DNA of 55,554 bases, taken from an uncultured Clostridia bacterium (lineage in GTDB: Bacteria; Bacillota; Clostridia; TANB77; CAG-508). Each line of letters opens with the position of its first letter. Position 1 is the stretch's first letter. Shown here piece by piece: positions 27,118-36,192 of this stretch. The stretch lies in assembly GCA_947599825.1 (NCBI GenBank), contig CANQFS010000005.1, forward strand, positions 1 through 55,554, given 5' to 3'. Position numbers and translations under genes: made by a program. The notes under the pieces are model-generated. The model worked only from the letters and a program-made list of their open reading frames with translations, did not search any database and was not told the origin of the DNA.

Positions 27118-28215
27118 TTATATGTAATTAATTTGGCTTTCCTCTTGTGGTGCAGAATCTAAGTAATCTTCTAATTTATGAGTTGTTCCTTCTAACGCAG
27201 TTCCTTTATAGTAAGTAGTAATAGCAACATTAATTTTTGGTTCTGCTGTTTTTGCATTTTCATTTTCAAATAAGTCTTCTTCTGCTTGTTCTATTTTTAA
27301 TTTTTCTATTTGATTTTTTATTTCTGTTATAAAGTTAGAGGTTCCTTCTGTGCCAATTCCAGAAAATACAATTACAAATTTAGGACCCATATATCTTACA
27401 AAAATATATTCTGATGCAATGTTTTTTCTTACTATGTCACTTATTTTTGCAATTACTTGGTTTCCTGTGTGTCTTCCTAATGTTTCATTGATGTCTACAA
27501 TGTTAGTTATTTCAAACATGCATACTGCTGAAGTATCATATTCATCAATTTTTCGTTTTCCTTCACCATATAAATATTCTTCTGATTTTAAACCTGTAAA
27601 TTCATCATCTCTAACAATATTTTCAATAACATTTTGCTTTTCTATTGTTCTAATTACAGAAATAATATTATTTTTTACAACTTCTAATATAGTTGTATCA
27701 ATGTTGTCAAAGTCGTGTGGTTTTCCACTTTCAATAATCCAGTAACCAATATAGATATTATCAATATATAGAGGGAAAAACATAGCTGACTTAGCTCTTC
27801 CAAATTCCATTTTTTGATAAGGAAGTCTTTCCCCTTCTTTATCTACAGTGATATATTTTGGAGTTGCTGTTTCGATACTATCCTTAAAAATTTGCTCTGT
27901 ATGCAAATTTTTAAGAGTATCCCAGTGTTTTTCATCTACATTTGTAGCTTTAATGGTATACTCTGCACCATTATATACTACAATTGTAGAATATTTAATA
28001 TCATATTTTTCAATTAAAATACTGTTTATTTTTTCTATTTTTTCATCTGCTGTTTTTTCTTCACTAATTGTATCCATGAATTCTTGTAATACATTTAAAC
28101 TAACGATTTTTTGATTTAAATTGCTAAATGTATCTATTTTTTTGTGTACTGACATATTGTATAGCATTAGGAACACAATAATGATTACTAATAGTATAAT
28201 AATTGCTATAATCAA
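27118..28215 (-). CDS. Membrane-anchored GAF and degenerate GGDEF protein
   Basis: 365 residues: one N-terminal membrane helix (1-22), a GAF-like sensor (about 50-190) and a GGDEF-type domain (about 205-330). The signature is not GGDEF but reads RYMGPKFVIVFSG, so diguanylate cyclase activity is doubtful; it may bind or only resemble the fold. The start is TTG at 28215 with GGAGGT eight bases upstream. It follows the TadZ-like gene by 23 bases, so they are probably one operon. Confidence 0.75.
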   Translation of the reverse strand: MIIAIIILLVIIIVFLMLYNMSVHKKIDTFSNLNQKIVSLNVLQEFMDTISEEKTADEKIEKINSILIEKYDIKYSTIVVYNGAEYTIKATNVDEKHWDTLKNLHTEQIFKDSIETATPKYITVDKEGERLPYQKMEFGRAKSAMFFPLYIDNIYIGYWIIESGKPHDFDNIDTTILEVVKNNIISVIRTIEKQNVIENIVRDDEFTGLKSEEYLYGEGKRKIDEYDTSAVCMFEITNIVDINETLGRHTGNQVIAKISDIVRKNIASEYIFVRYMGPKFVIVFSGIGTEGTSNFITEIKNQIEKLKIEQAEEDLFENENAKTAEPKINVAITTYYKGTALEGTTHKLEDYLDSAPQEESQINYI

Positions 28216-28238
28216 GGCTTATACCTCCATCTCTATTT

Positions 28239-30536
28239 CTAATTATTTCTTCTCATTTTATCTAAAGTAGAATTAGTACTGTTTGAAAAAACGTTGGTTT
28301 CGTATTTACCGTATTTTGGATTTTGATATTTTTGTTTTTTATTGTTTTTTCCACTTTCAATTAGAGGGTATACCATACTTCCTAATTTTTTCAATGCTTG
28401 ATTAAATTCTTTTGAATAACCTTGCATAGAAATATTACAGTTTATTAATCCTTCTAAATATTTTGCATATACTTGACTATCAAATGGTATAGTGCAATAA
28501 GGTATTGTTTCCCTATTAAATAATTCTGTCATAAAAGACATTGCAGGGTCATTATAAAATGCCATTCCTCCAATGATTGCTTTTTCTGTTACACCTCTTA
28601 CTCTTGTATATTGATTAATTACTACTCTTAATTTGCTTTGTTCTAAAGCACCTTTTGCTTTTAAATCTCTTAAATAAGCTGTTAATGGTTGAATTGTTAA
28701 TACGTCCATATTTTGTACTAAATAAATTTCTTGTGCTTGGACTAAATATTCATATTGAGTAGAGAAATCGCAATCTAATAAAATAAGTGAGTAATTTCTT
28801 GTTAATGTTTGCAATATTGTTCGATAATTTTCTGTAGATGTATTTTCTCCAGGTAAAGAAGTGTATACATCTAAATTGTTATTTACTTTTATTCCTTGTG
28901 CTACTCCTTGTGTTAATTTTTCTATACAAGAAAATGCAAGTTGTCTTAATTCTTCGTCATTTTTTGTATAAATGTAGTAAGAATTTCTATTTTTGGTTAA
29001 ATCTAAAATTGCTGTTTTTATTCCTTGTTGTGACATAAGTTCTGCTATGTTGTTTACTAAGAAAGATGTTCCATTTTTTGTAGTTCCTACAAATGCTACT
29101 ATTTTGTTGTTTCCAGTTATAGCATTTTCAAAATTCATTGTTGAATTTGTTCCATAAATTGATTGAAGGTCTTGCACATCTTCATTTGGATTATATTGTG
29201 TTTGTGTGTTTGTATAAGAATTTTGCATATCTTCTGTTGAATCGAATCCTGGCAAAACTGATGATTCTTGCTCATCAAAATTTTCAAAACCTGGTAATGT
29301 ATTATCATCTTCTACCGTATCAAAACCTGGTAACATATTTTCTTCTGATTGTTCTTCAAAGCCTGGTAACATGTTTTCTTCTGATTGTTCTTCAAAGCTT
29401 GGTAACATATTTTCCTCTGGTTCTTCTTCAAAGCCTGGTAATATTGAATCTTCGCCAAAATTTGATAAATCGTTTTCTTCACTCTTTTTTGGTCTACCTC
29501 TTCTTTTCTTTGCTGGTTCTTCCATTGTTGTTTCTTGTGGCTGTGCTTGTACTTTTTTTGGTCTTCCTCTTCTCTTTGGGGTCTCTTGTATTTCTTCTAT
29601 TTGTGGAATTTCTTCTTCATTTTGGTTTATAATATTTTGTGCATTATTTACAGTTTCTACTTTTTCTACTCTTTTTACTTGAGCAACTGGTGGAATTATT
29701 ACAGGTTTTGTTATTTTCTTTTCTCCACTTGGAATAGATTCTACTTTAATACCTGAATTGCTAATTGCTTTGTCTGTATTGTTTTTCATTTTTGTTTTAT
29801 TTTTTGATTGAGTTTGACTTGATTTGCCTCTATTTCCTGCACCAAAAGCCATTAATTGTTGGTATTTTGGACTACTTTCCTCTAATACTGCTTTTACATT
29901 TAATGGTAAAAATTTTATAATAACCTTTAATTGTGCATCTGTATATTGAGAAGCAATACTATCAAAGCTTTCTGCATATCTATCTTCATTTCTTCCTAAA
30001 CGTTTATAATGTGCCAAAATATTTTGAATTTCTGTTTCACTAACATCTGTTTCAGTTTCTGGCTTATATTCTACATCGTTAGAGTCTATGTTATAATAAA
30101 TTTTTGCTTCTTTTTTAGAACGTGGTTTATGAATTAGCTTACAAACTTCTTCAATACTTCTATCTTGTCCTAATAATGCGCTGTATACACCAATTCCAAA
30201 TAATTTTATTAATAAATTGTCTGTTTTTGTACGCCTTTCTGTGGCAATTAAAATAATTGGTATATCTTCTCCTGCAGGCGAAACTGCTTCATCTGAAATA
30301 CTATCTAATTTTTCAAAAATGAAATTATCAATTGCTTCATAATTGTTATTTGTAAATGGCTCTAAATCTTCATTAATAACAATACAATCATAAGATTTAT
30401 CTTTTTGTATTTCTTTTAAAATAGCATTAAAATAATATACATTTTTACTTAAAATAATTTCCTTATACATTTGTTGATATTTTTTTACAATAGATTCTGA
30501 AACAGCTTCATTATTGACTGCAAATAAAACTTTCAT
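28239..30536 (-). CDS. TadZ/CpaE-like ATPase with AT-hooks and LPGF repeats
   Basis: 765 residues. The N-terminal 130 resemble a receiver-type domain without clear phospho-acceptor residues. A low-complexity linker carries two AT-hook-like RRGRPKK motifs (near 320 and 344) and five or more LPGF(E/D) acidic repeats (about 362-432). The C-terminal ParA/MinD-like ATPase (475-765) has a deviant P-loop (GTTKNGTS) and LILLDCDFS, as in CpaE/TadZ proteins that localise pilus or secretion machinery. It lies with a small pilin-like membrane protein upstream (3-base gap). No TadA ATPase is in view. Confidence 0.7.
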   Translation of the reverse strand: MKVLFAVNNEAVSESIVKKYQQMYKEIILSKNVYYFNAILKEIQKDKSYDCIVINEDLEPFTNNNYEAIDNFIFEKLDSISDEAVSPAGEDIPIILIATERRTKTDNLLIKLFGIGVYSALLGQDRSIEEVCKLIHKPRSKKEAKIYYNIDSNDVEYKPETETDVSETEIQNILAHYKRLGRNEDRYAESFDSIASQYTDAQLKVIIKFLPLNVKAVLEESSPKYQQLMAFGAGNRGKSSQTQSKNKTKMKNNTDKAISNSGIKVESIPSGEKKITKPVIIPPVAQVKRVEKVETVNNAQNIINQNEEEIPQIEEIQETPKRRGRPKKVQAQPQETTMEEPAKKRRGRPKKSEENDLSNFGEDSILPGFEEEPEENMLPSFEEQSEENMLPGFEEQSEENMLPGFDTVEDDNTLPGFENFDEQESSVLPGFDSTEDMQNSYTNTQTQYNPNEDVQDLQSIYGTNSTMNFENAITGNNKIVAFVGTTKNGTSFLVNNIAELMSQQGIKTAILDLTKNRNSYYIYTKNDEELRQLAFSCIEKLTQGVAQGIKVNNNLDVYTSLPGENTSTENYRTILQTLTRNYSLILLDCDFSTQYEYLVQAQEIYLVQNMDVLTIQPLTAYLRDLKAKGALEQSKLRVVINQYTRVRGVTEKAIIGGMAFYNDPAMSFMTELFNRETIPYCTIPFDSQVYAKYLEGLINCNISMQGYSKEFNQALKKLGSMVYPLIESGKNNKKQKYQNPKYGKYETNVFSNSTNSTLDKMRRNN

Positions 30537-30539
30537 TTG

Positions 30540-30962
30540 TTACCCCCTCCAACCTTTAACTACAATTGCAAATATTAATGGTAATACTTGCGCTATGATA
30601 AATATAGTGATAATAGATATCATTATAGCAAAGCCTTTATCTCTTGTATCTAATTTACGAATTCCTAATACGTATTGATAAATTGCACTAATGGCAATTC
30701 CTACAAAACAAAGTGGTATACTACATATTTGTACTTTATTTAATATGTATGCCGTAAACCCGTAGGTTTCTGAGCCATACGATGCAATATAATCTTCTAG
30801 TGTTTTCTTTTCATTATCTTTCATTTCGACTAATTGATTAACTGTTTCGCTATGTGTTTGCACTTGATTATTATTCTGCGTTGTTTTTACATTGGTTGCT
30901 AGTACAGTACTACCCGAAACAATGCAAAGCATTATTGCTAATAGTATGCCTATTTTTTTCAT
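30540..30962 (-). CDS. Small secreted/membrane protein with two helices
   Basis: 140 residues: a signal peptide (1-22, ending VLA), a hydrophilic Gln/Asn-rich stretch, then two hydrophobic helices near the C-terminus with a short basic loop (GIRKLDTRDKG). The layout resembles VirB2/TrbC-type small membrane subunits, though I cannot confirm it. Start supported by AAAGGAG. It is upstream of and almost contiguous with the TadZ-like gene. Confidence 0.6.
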   Translation of the reverse strand: MKKIGILLAIMLCIVSGSTVLATNVKTTQNNNQVQTHSETVNQLVEMKDNEKKTLEDYIASYGSETYGFTAYILNKVQICSIPLCFVGIAISAIYQYVLGIRKLDTRDKGFAIMISIITIFIIAQVLPLIFAIVVKGWRG

Positions 30963-31110
30963 TTATAATGCTCCTTTCTAATATTTCTTATTTCTTCCAT
31001 TTTTAAGCATAAATATTACTTATAATATAATACACTAACTTTAAGAAAATAGCAAGAAAATGTTGCTATTTTTTTTATTTTCTTTTTGTTTTGTTACATA
31101 TTAAATATTT

Positions 31111-31809
31111 TTATTCTTTCATTTCTTTTGCTAATTTTCCAATGGCTTTAGTCTCAATTCTTGACACATAAGAGCGCGAAATTCCCATCATTTTTGCTAT
31201 TTGATTTTGTGTTTTTGGCTTTTTTCCATCTAAACCAAAGCGTAATTCTAATATAAGTTTTTCTCTATCTTTCAATACGCATTTCATTTTTTCATATAAT
31301 TTTTTCATTTTCATTTTTAAGTCTACTTCATCTTCAATATTCTTTTCATTGTTTTCTAATACATCTTGCAAAGTTACGGTATTGTCGTCTTTATCTTTTC
31401 CTATTGGGTCTTCTAAAGAAACTTCTGCACTAATTTTTTTCGTTGCTCTTAAGTGCATTAATATTTCATTATCAATACATCTTGACACATACGTAGAAAG
31501 CTTTACATTTTTGGTTGGTTCAAAGCTATTAATTCCTTTTATTAAGCCAATGGTTCCAATAGAAATTAAATCATCTTGTTCCACCTTACAAGAAGCATAT
31601 TTTTTACATACGTGTGCCACTAATCTTAAATTCCTTTCGATTAAAATGTTCCTTGCTTCCTCATCTTTTTCTTTTAACCTTTGTAAATACATCTTCTCTT
31701 CTTCTGCGGATAGTGGCTCTGGGAATAATTGATTATTAGAAATATAGCCCACTAAAAAAATTGCTGAAGAAAGAAAAGCAAAAAATCCTGATAGACTAAG
31801 GCTAAGCAA
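31111..31809 (-). CDS. sigK: RNA polymerase sigma factor SigK
   Basis: Mother-cell sigma factor of late sporulation, 232 residues. The N-terminal hydrophobic pro-sequence (about 1-20) is typical of pro-sigma-K. Sigma region 2 (ERNLRLVAHVCKKY, DDLISIGTIGLIKGI) and region 4 (DREKLILELRFGL, QIAKMMGISRSYVSRIE) are clear. The start is TTG at 31809, set by GGAGGTG eight bases upstream. The coding sequence is continuous, with no skin-type interruption. Confidence 0.94.
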   Translation of the reverse strand: MLSLSLSGFFAFLSSAIFLVGYISNNQLFPEPLSAEEEKMYLQRLKEKDEEARNILIERNLRLVAHVCKKYASCKVEQDDLISIGTIGLIKGINSFEPTKNVKLSTYVSRCIDNEILMHLRATKKISAEVSLEDPIGKDKDDNTVTLQDVLENNEKNIEDEVDLKMKMKKLYEKMKCVLKDREKLILELRFGLDGKKPKTQNQIAKMMGISRSYVSRIETKAIGKLAKEMKE

Positions 31810-31973
31810 ATGATAGGCACCTCCGTTTCTTTTTTACATACCAAATTATATGTTTTAAAAAACAAAAAGTGCCTGACTATGTTTAATATTTTTTCACATT
31901 TATTTTAATTTTTATTTAATTGTTTATTGGTTATTCAATAGTTGATAGCCTTTATTATTTTTATTATTATGCT

Positions 31974-33050
31974 CTATTTTCTTATTTGTTCGTTTAGTTT
32001 TGTTATTCTTCCATTCATTTGCTCTATGTTCATTCCTTTTGCTAATTCATCTGTTATTTTATATTTTTCTTTCATTTTCAATATTTTTTCTACACTTGTA
32101 TTAATTCTATCTATACTAATTTTTCCTTTTTTTACTTCTTTCACAATATATTTTATCATTCTCTTTATTTTATTATACGAAAGCCCAACCATAACAATAT
32201 CGTTTCCCGCTTCTATAGCCTTATATACTGACCTTTTTAGATTATAATGTAGCTGAATTGCCAGCATTTTTAAGTCATCTGTAATAATTAAGCCTTTATA
32301 TTGATATTTTTCTATTAAGTATTTTTGTATTACTTTTTTAGATAGAGATGCTGGGTATTTTTTATCTACATCTTTTAAGATAAGATGCCCTACCATTACT
32401 GCCTCTGCTCCTTCTTGAATTGCTTTTTCAAAAGGAAGCATATCTTCTTGTTCTAGTTGTTCTATTTTAGCTGTTATTTTAGGAATTTGAAAGTGAGAAT
32501 CTTTTTTAGTAAGTCCATGTCCTGGAAAATGCTTTACAACCGGAATAATTCCTTGCTTTTGCATTTCTTTCATAACTATAAGTGCATATTTTGATACTTC
32601 TTCTTTTGTTTTTGCATAAGCACGGTCTCCAATTGCGTGTTTTTCTTCAAATCTGCATATATCTAATACAGGTGCATAATTCATAGAAATTCCACTTTGC
32701 TTTAACATAGCTCCTAAAATTTCTCCACTTTCTTGTAAAATTTCTTCATTTTTTGTACTAGCAATTTTTGCAGCACTTTTTAAGTTAGCTATTTCAGGAG
32801 GCATACGATTTACTCGTCCTCCTTCTTGGTCAATGCTAATCATTAGAGGAACTTTGTTATTTTTGTTCATTTTCTTTAAGTTATTAATTAGTTGTAACAT
32901 TTCTTGATAGGTGTGGTAATTCTTTTTATATAATACAACCCCACCTATTTTATTTTCTTTAATTAATTTTGATATTTGTGCTTCTTTTTTTTCTTCTAGT
33001 CCTACCATAAATAGTTGTCCTATTTTTTCTTCTAAGGTTAGTTCTTCCAT
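31974..33050 (-). CDS. nagZ: Family 3 beta-N-acetylhexosaminidase (NagZ-like)
   Basis: Cleaves N-acetylglucosamine from cell-wall muropeptides. 358 residues with the GH3 barrel: ISIDQEGGRVNR, the KHFPGHG motif with the downstream DSH dyad, and ITDDLKM containing the catalytic Asp. No signal peptide, so probably cytosolic. AAAGGA precedes the ATG. It is a separate unit between sigK and the divergent DUF368 gene. Confidence 0.9.
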   Translation of the reverse strand: MEELTLEEKIGQLFMVGLEEKKEAQISKLIKENKIGGVVLYKKNYHTYQEMLQLINNLKKMNKNNKVPLMISIDQEGGRVNRMPPEIANLKSAAKIASTKNEEILQESGEILGAMLKQSGISMNYAPVLDICRFEEKHAIGDRAYAKTKEEVSKYALIVMKEMQKQGIIPVVKHFPGHGLTKKDSHFQIPKITAKIEQLEQEDMLPFEKAIQEGAEAVMVGHLILKDVDKKYPASLSKKVIQKYLIEKYQYKGLIITDDLKMLAIQLHYNLKRSVYKAIEAGNDIVMVGLSYNKIKRMIKYIVKEVKKGKISIDRINTSVEKILKMKEKYKITDELAKGMNIEQMNGRITKLNEQIRK

Positions 33051-33299
33051 TTTTTCTTCATTCCTTTTTTACTTTCCTCTATTACCAAGGCTTTCTTTTA
33101 GAAACATTAATTGCTACAATTTAACCTTACTCTATGTTTTTATTTTACCATATTGGTTAGGAAGATACAACATTTTTCTTTGATTTTAACGTATATGTGC
33201 CTTATTTATAGCATATTTTTAAGTGTAACATTATAAGTTATTAGTAGAATTTTGCCATTTTTATATTATTTATATAAAGCTATAAGGAGGAATTTCAAT

Positions 33300-34083
33300 A
33301 TGAATTTTCTATGCTCCGTTGGAAAAGGAATTTTAATTGGTGCTGGCGCTATTTTGCCACGGAATTAGTAGTGGTGTTCTTTGTGTTATTTTTGGTATTT
33401 ATGAAAAATTAGTCAATAGCGTTTTAGGCATTTTTCACGATTTTAAGAAAAATGCAATCTTTTTACTTCCTATTGTTATAGGTGTTGCTATTGGTTTTTT
33501 CTTATTTGGTAATCTACTTCACTATTTTTTTATTTCATATCAAGCAGAATGTAAATTGTTATTTTTAGGACTTATTTTAGGCAGTGTTCCTGCTTTATTT
33601 AAAGAAGTTAGTAAAAAGAAAAAATTCCGCCTTTCTTTTTTGTTTTATACTTTCATTAGCTTTGCAATTGGCTTACTTTTGTTTTTATTTGAAAGAAGAA
33701 TGAATGTTGTTTTAACGCCTAATAATACTCATTTTTCATTTTTATTTTTTTCTGGTTTTGCTATGTCTTGCGGTATTATTATTCCCGGCGTTAGTAGTAC
33801 AGTTATTTTATTATGCCTTGGCACTTATTCTATTTATTTACAAGCAGTAGCTAGCTTTTATTTGCCTGTTTTAGTTCCAATGGGACTTGGTATTTTTTGT
33901 GGCTCTATTTTCTTTTTACTCGTCATTCGTTTTTTACTAACTCATTATTCTGTGCAAACCTATTATGCTATTATTGGTTTTGTGCTTGGTAGTATTTTTG
34001 TGCTTCTTCCTTCTTCTTTTTCGCTTGTTTCTTTGCTTCTTTTTATGATTGGTTTCTCACTTGCCTTTGTATTAGAAAGATGA
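33300..34083 (+). CDS. DUF368 membrane protein with +1 shift at CGG
   Basis: About 260 residues after the shift, with some seven or eight membrane helices. DUF368 proteins are polyprenyl-phosphate flippase-like (PopT family). AAGGAGG precedes the ATG at 33300, giving MNFLCSVGKGILIGAGAILP, then an in-frame CGG at codon 21 and a stop two codons later. Skipping the C gives GISSGVLCVIFGIYE, the conserved loop of the family; a second copy of the motif (IIIPGVSSTVILL) lies further on. An alternative TTG at 33337 would bypass the break but lacks a ribosome site and the first helix. Confidence 0.88.
33360..33362 (+). other. In-frame CGG +1 frameshift site (DUF368 gene)
   Basis: Codon 21: CCA CGG AAT TAG in frame zero. 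With the C skipped: CCA GGA ATT AGT AGT (P-G-I-S-S). Confidence 0.85.
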
Positions 34084-34140
34084 CAGAACTGCTGTCTATA
34101 GTAATATAAATTAAATAACTATCTTTAAAAAATATAACTA

Positions 34141-34186
34141 AAAAAGGAAATACTCTACCACTTTTGTGATAAAGTATTTCCTTTTT
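34141..34186. terminator. Bidirectional terminator between convergent genes
   Basis: AAAAAGGAAATACT arms with A and T runs on both sides. It serves the DUF368 gene (+) and the U32 gene (-). Confidence 0.8.
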
Positions 34187-34249
34187 ACTATTATTCTTCA
34201 TAATAATAAATTGCATTTTTAGGAACACAAATAATGTAATTTTCTCCTA

Positions 34250-35479
34250 CTATTTTTTTCTTCTTAAAATCCAGTCTCTTTCTACTTTTACTGGCAATTT
34301 CATAAGTACTTTTTGCTCCGCTTTTCCTGGGTTAATATATTCTATTGGTTCTTGTGTATCAATATCCCACAAAGCATCTATTGTAAAGGAAATTGTTTCT
34401 ATTTGGTGTGGCACAATTAGTTCTAATTTATCTCCTACTTGTAATTTATTTTTTATTTCTACTACTACTTTATCTTCTTGCTCTTCTACTACTTTGCCAC
34501 CAAATTCATATTCTGGATTATATTGTTTTCCTTCATATTCTTGGAAGTCTTTATTATTTCTATCGTTGAAATAGAAGGTTGTTAAGCCTCTTGTTTTTGT
34601 TTTTTCTAATTCTACTAAATATTTCGTGTAATCGTAGTTTTTAGGATCTTTGCAATAATCGTCTATGGCATTGCGGTAGGCATTTACTACAGATGCTAAA
34701 TAATATTCTGTCTTTAGCCTTCCTTCTATTTTTAAGCTATCTACTCCCATTTCCACAATTTCTGGAATTTCTTTTATTAAGCACATATCTTTAGAAGAAA
34801 AAATGTAAGTTCCCTTTTCGTCATATTCTACTGGCATTAAATTTCCTGGCTTATTTGCTTCTTCTACATAAACGTTGTAAGCCCATCTGCAACTTTGTGC
34901 ACAATCTCCTAAATTTGCACTTCTTCCTGCTAAAAAGTCACTTAAGAAGCATCTTCCAGAATAGCCAAAGCAAATTGCACCATGAATAAACATTTCAATT
35001 TCTAAATCTTTTGGCTTATTTTTAATCATTTCTTTTATTTGCTCTTTATTCATTTCTCTTCCTAAAATGACTCTTTTTGCTCCATTTTTATACCAGAAAT
35101 TAGCTGCATGGTAGCTTACCGTATTTGCTTGTGTACTAATATGAATTTCCACATCTGGAGCATATTCTTTGATGATTTCTACTACACCACCATCTGCTAC
35201 AATGATGCCATCTACTTTTAATTCATTTAACATTTTTGCTTGTTTTTTGATTTCTTCATAAGTTTCGTCCCATGCATAAATGTTTATAGCTGTATATACT
35301 TTTTTATTGATAGAATGCGCATATTTAATGGTGTTTGCTAAATCGCTATCTTGCATTTCTGCTCTTGTTCTTAAAGATAAGCTTGAAGTTCCTGCATAAA
35401 CAGCATCTGCTCCGTATAGAAATGCAATTTTTGCTTTTTTAAATGAACCTGCTGGAGCTAGTAATTCTGGTTTTTTCAT
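34250..35479 (-). CDS. trhP: U32 family peptidase, TrhP-type tRNA hydroxylation protein
   Basis: 409 residues. ELLAPAGSFKKAKIA at the start and the cysteine-rich signature HGAICFGYSGRCFLSD followed by GDCAQSCRWAY define U32. Members of this branch (YrrO/TrhP, RlhA relatives) install 5-hydroxyuridine at tRNA wobble positions with an Fe-S centre. The O-methyltransferase gene 2.4 kb upstream on the same strand would be the partner that methylates this base. Start ATG at 35479. The exact paralogue (TrhP or another U32) is uncertain. Confidence 0.82.
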   Translation of the reverse strand: MKKPELLAPAGSFKKAKIAFLYGADAVYAGTSSLSLRTRAEMQDSDLANTIKYAHSINKKVYTAINIYAWDETYEEIKKQAKMLNELKVDGIIVADGGVVEIIKEYAPDVEIHISTQANTVSYHAANFWYKNGAKRVILGREMNKEQIKEMIKNKPKDLEIEMFIHGAICFGYSGRCFLSDFLAGRSANLGDCAQSCRWAYNVYVEEANKPGNLMPVEYDEKGTYIFSSKDMCLIKEIPEIVEMGVDSLKIEGRLKTEYYLASVVNAYRNAIDDYCKDPKNYDYTKYLVELEKTKTRGLTTFYFNDRNNKDFQEYEGKQYNPEYEFGGKVVEEQEDKVVVEIKNKLQVGDKLELIVPHQIETISFTIDALWDIDTQEPIEYINPGKAEQKVLMKLPVKVERDWILRRKK

Positions 35480-35602
35480 ATTTTATTTATCCCTTCTTAC
35501 TTGTTTTAGATTTTTTTCTTTAATTAATAATATAATTAATATCTACCTTTACAATTATCATTCTTTTTGATACAATATGAGAAAGTTGAAAGGAGAATTT
35601 AA

Positions 35603-36154
35603 ATGCCAATAGATAAAAAGAAAGCTAAGAAATTAACCAAAACACAAACCTATATTTTATACTTTTTCTTATTTGCTTTTTTAGGTTGGTGTATGGAAAC
35701 TATTTATGGTTTCATTGTATTAGGTCACTTTACTAAGCGTGGTTTTCTATATGGCCCTTTATGCCCTATTTATGGATATAGCGCATTAATTTTAATTGTT
35801 TTTTTAGGTAAATATAGAAACCAATCTCTTAAACTTTTTGTCTATTCTGCTGTTATATTTTCCGTTTTTGAATATTTGGCAAGTTATGTATTAGAAGTAC
35901 TATTTCATTCTTATTGGTGGGATTACACCAATGACTTTTTCAATTTAAATGGTAGAATTAGTATTTTTTATTCTCTTGCTTGGGGAATTATTGCTATTAT
36001 TTTTGTAGGTCATCTATACCCATTTTTTAAGAAAAAAGTAAATTTAGTACTATCTAAAATTCCATATAAAGTTAAGATGTTTTTATTATATGGAGTTTGT
36101 ACTATTTTTATTGTTGATACTATTTTATCTTGCATACGTTACCTAAATGTATAA
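35603..36154 (+). CDS. Putative ABC transporter permease (CmpB-type membrane protein)
   Basis: 183 residues with about five membrane helices. LFAFLGWCMETIYGF and KRGFLYGPLCPIYGYSAL are the hallmarks of the ABC_trans_CmpB family, whose true function is unknown. AAAGGAG precedes the ATG. It is an isolated plus-strand gene. Confidence 0.85.
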   Translation: MPIDKKKAKKLTKTQTYILYFFLFAFLGWCMETIYGFIVLGHFTKRGFLYGPLCPIYGYSALILIVFLGKYRNQSLKLFVYSAVIFSVFEYLASYVLEVLFHSYWWDYTNDFFNLNGRISIFYSLAWGIIAIIFVGHLYPFFKKKVNLVLSKIPYKVKMFLLYGVCTIFIVDTILSCIRYLNV

Positions 36155-36192
36155 AAAAACGGAACTAAGATTTCTATGCTATAAATAGCTTT

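Noticed and set aside
34043..34228. 61-residue minus-strand ORF
   Set aside because: It overlaps the end of the DUF368 gene and the bidirectional terminator and has no ribosome site.
34190..34249. Possible micro-ORF VGENYIICVPKNAIYYYEE after the U32 gene
   Set aside because: The residues look coding-like, but no start codon or clear site is present; the frame opens only at ATA/GTA next to the U32 stop.
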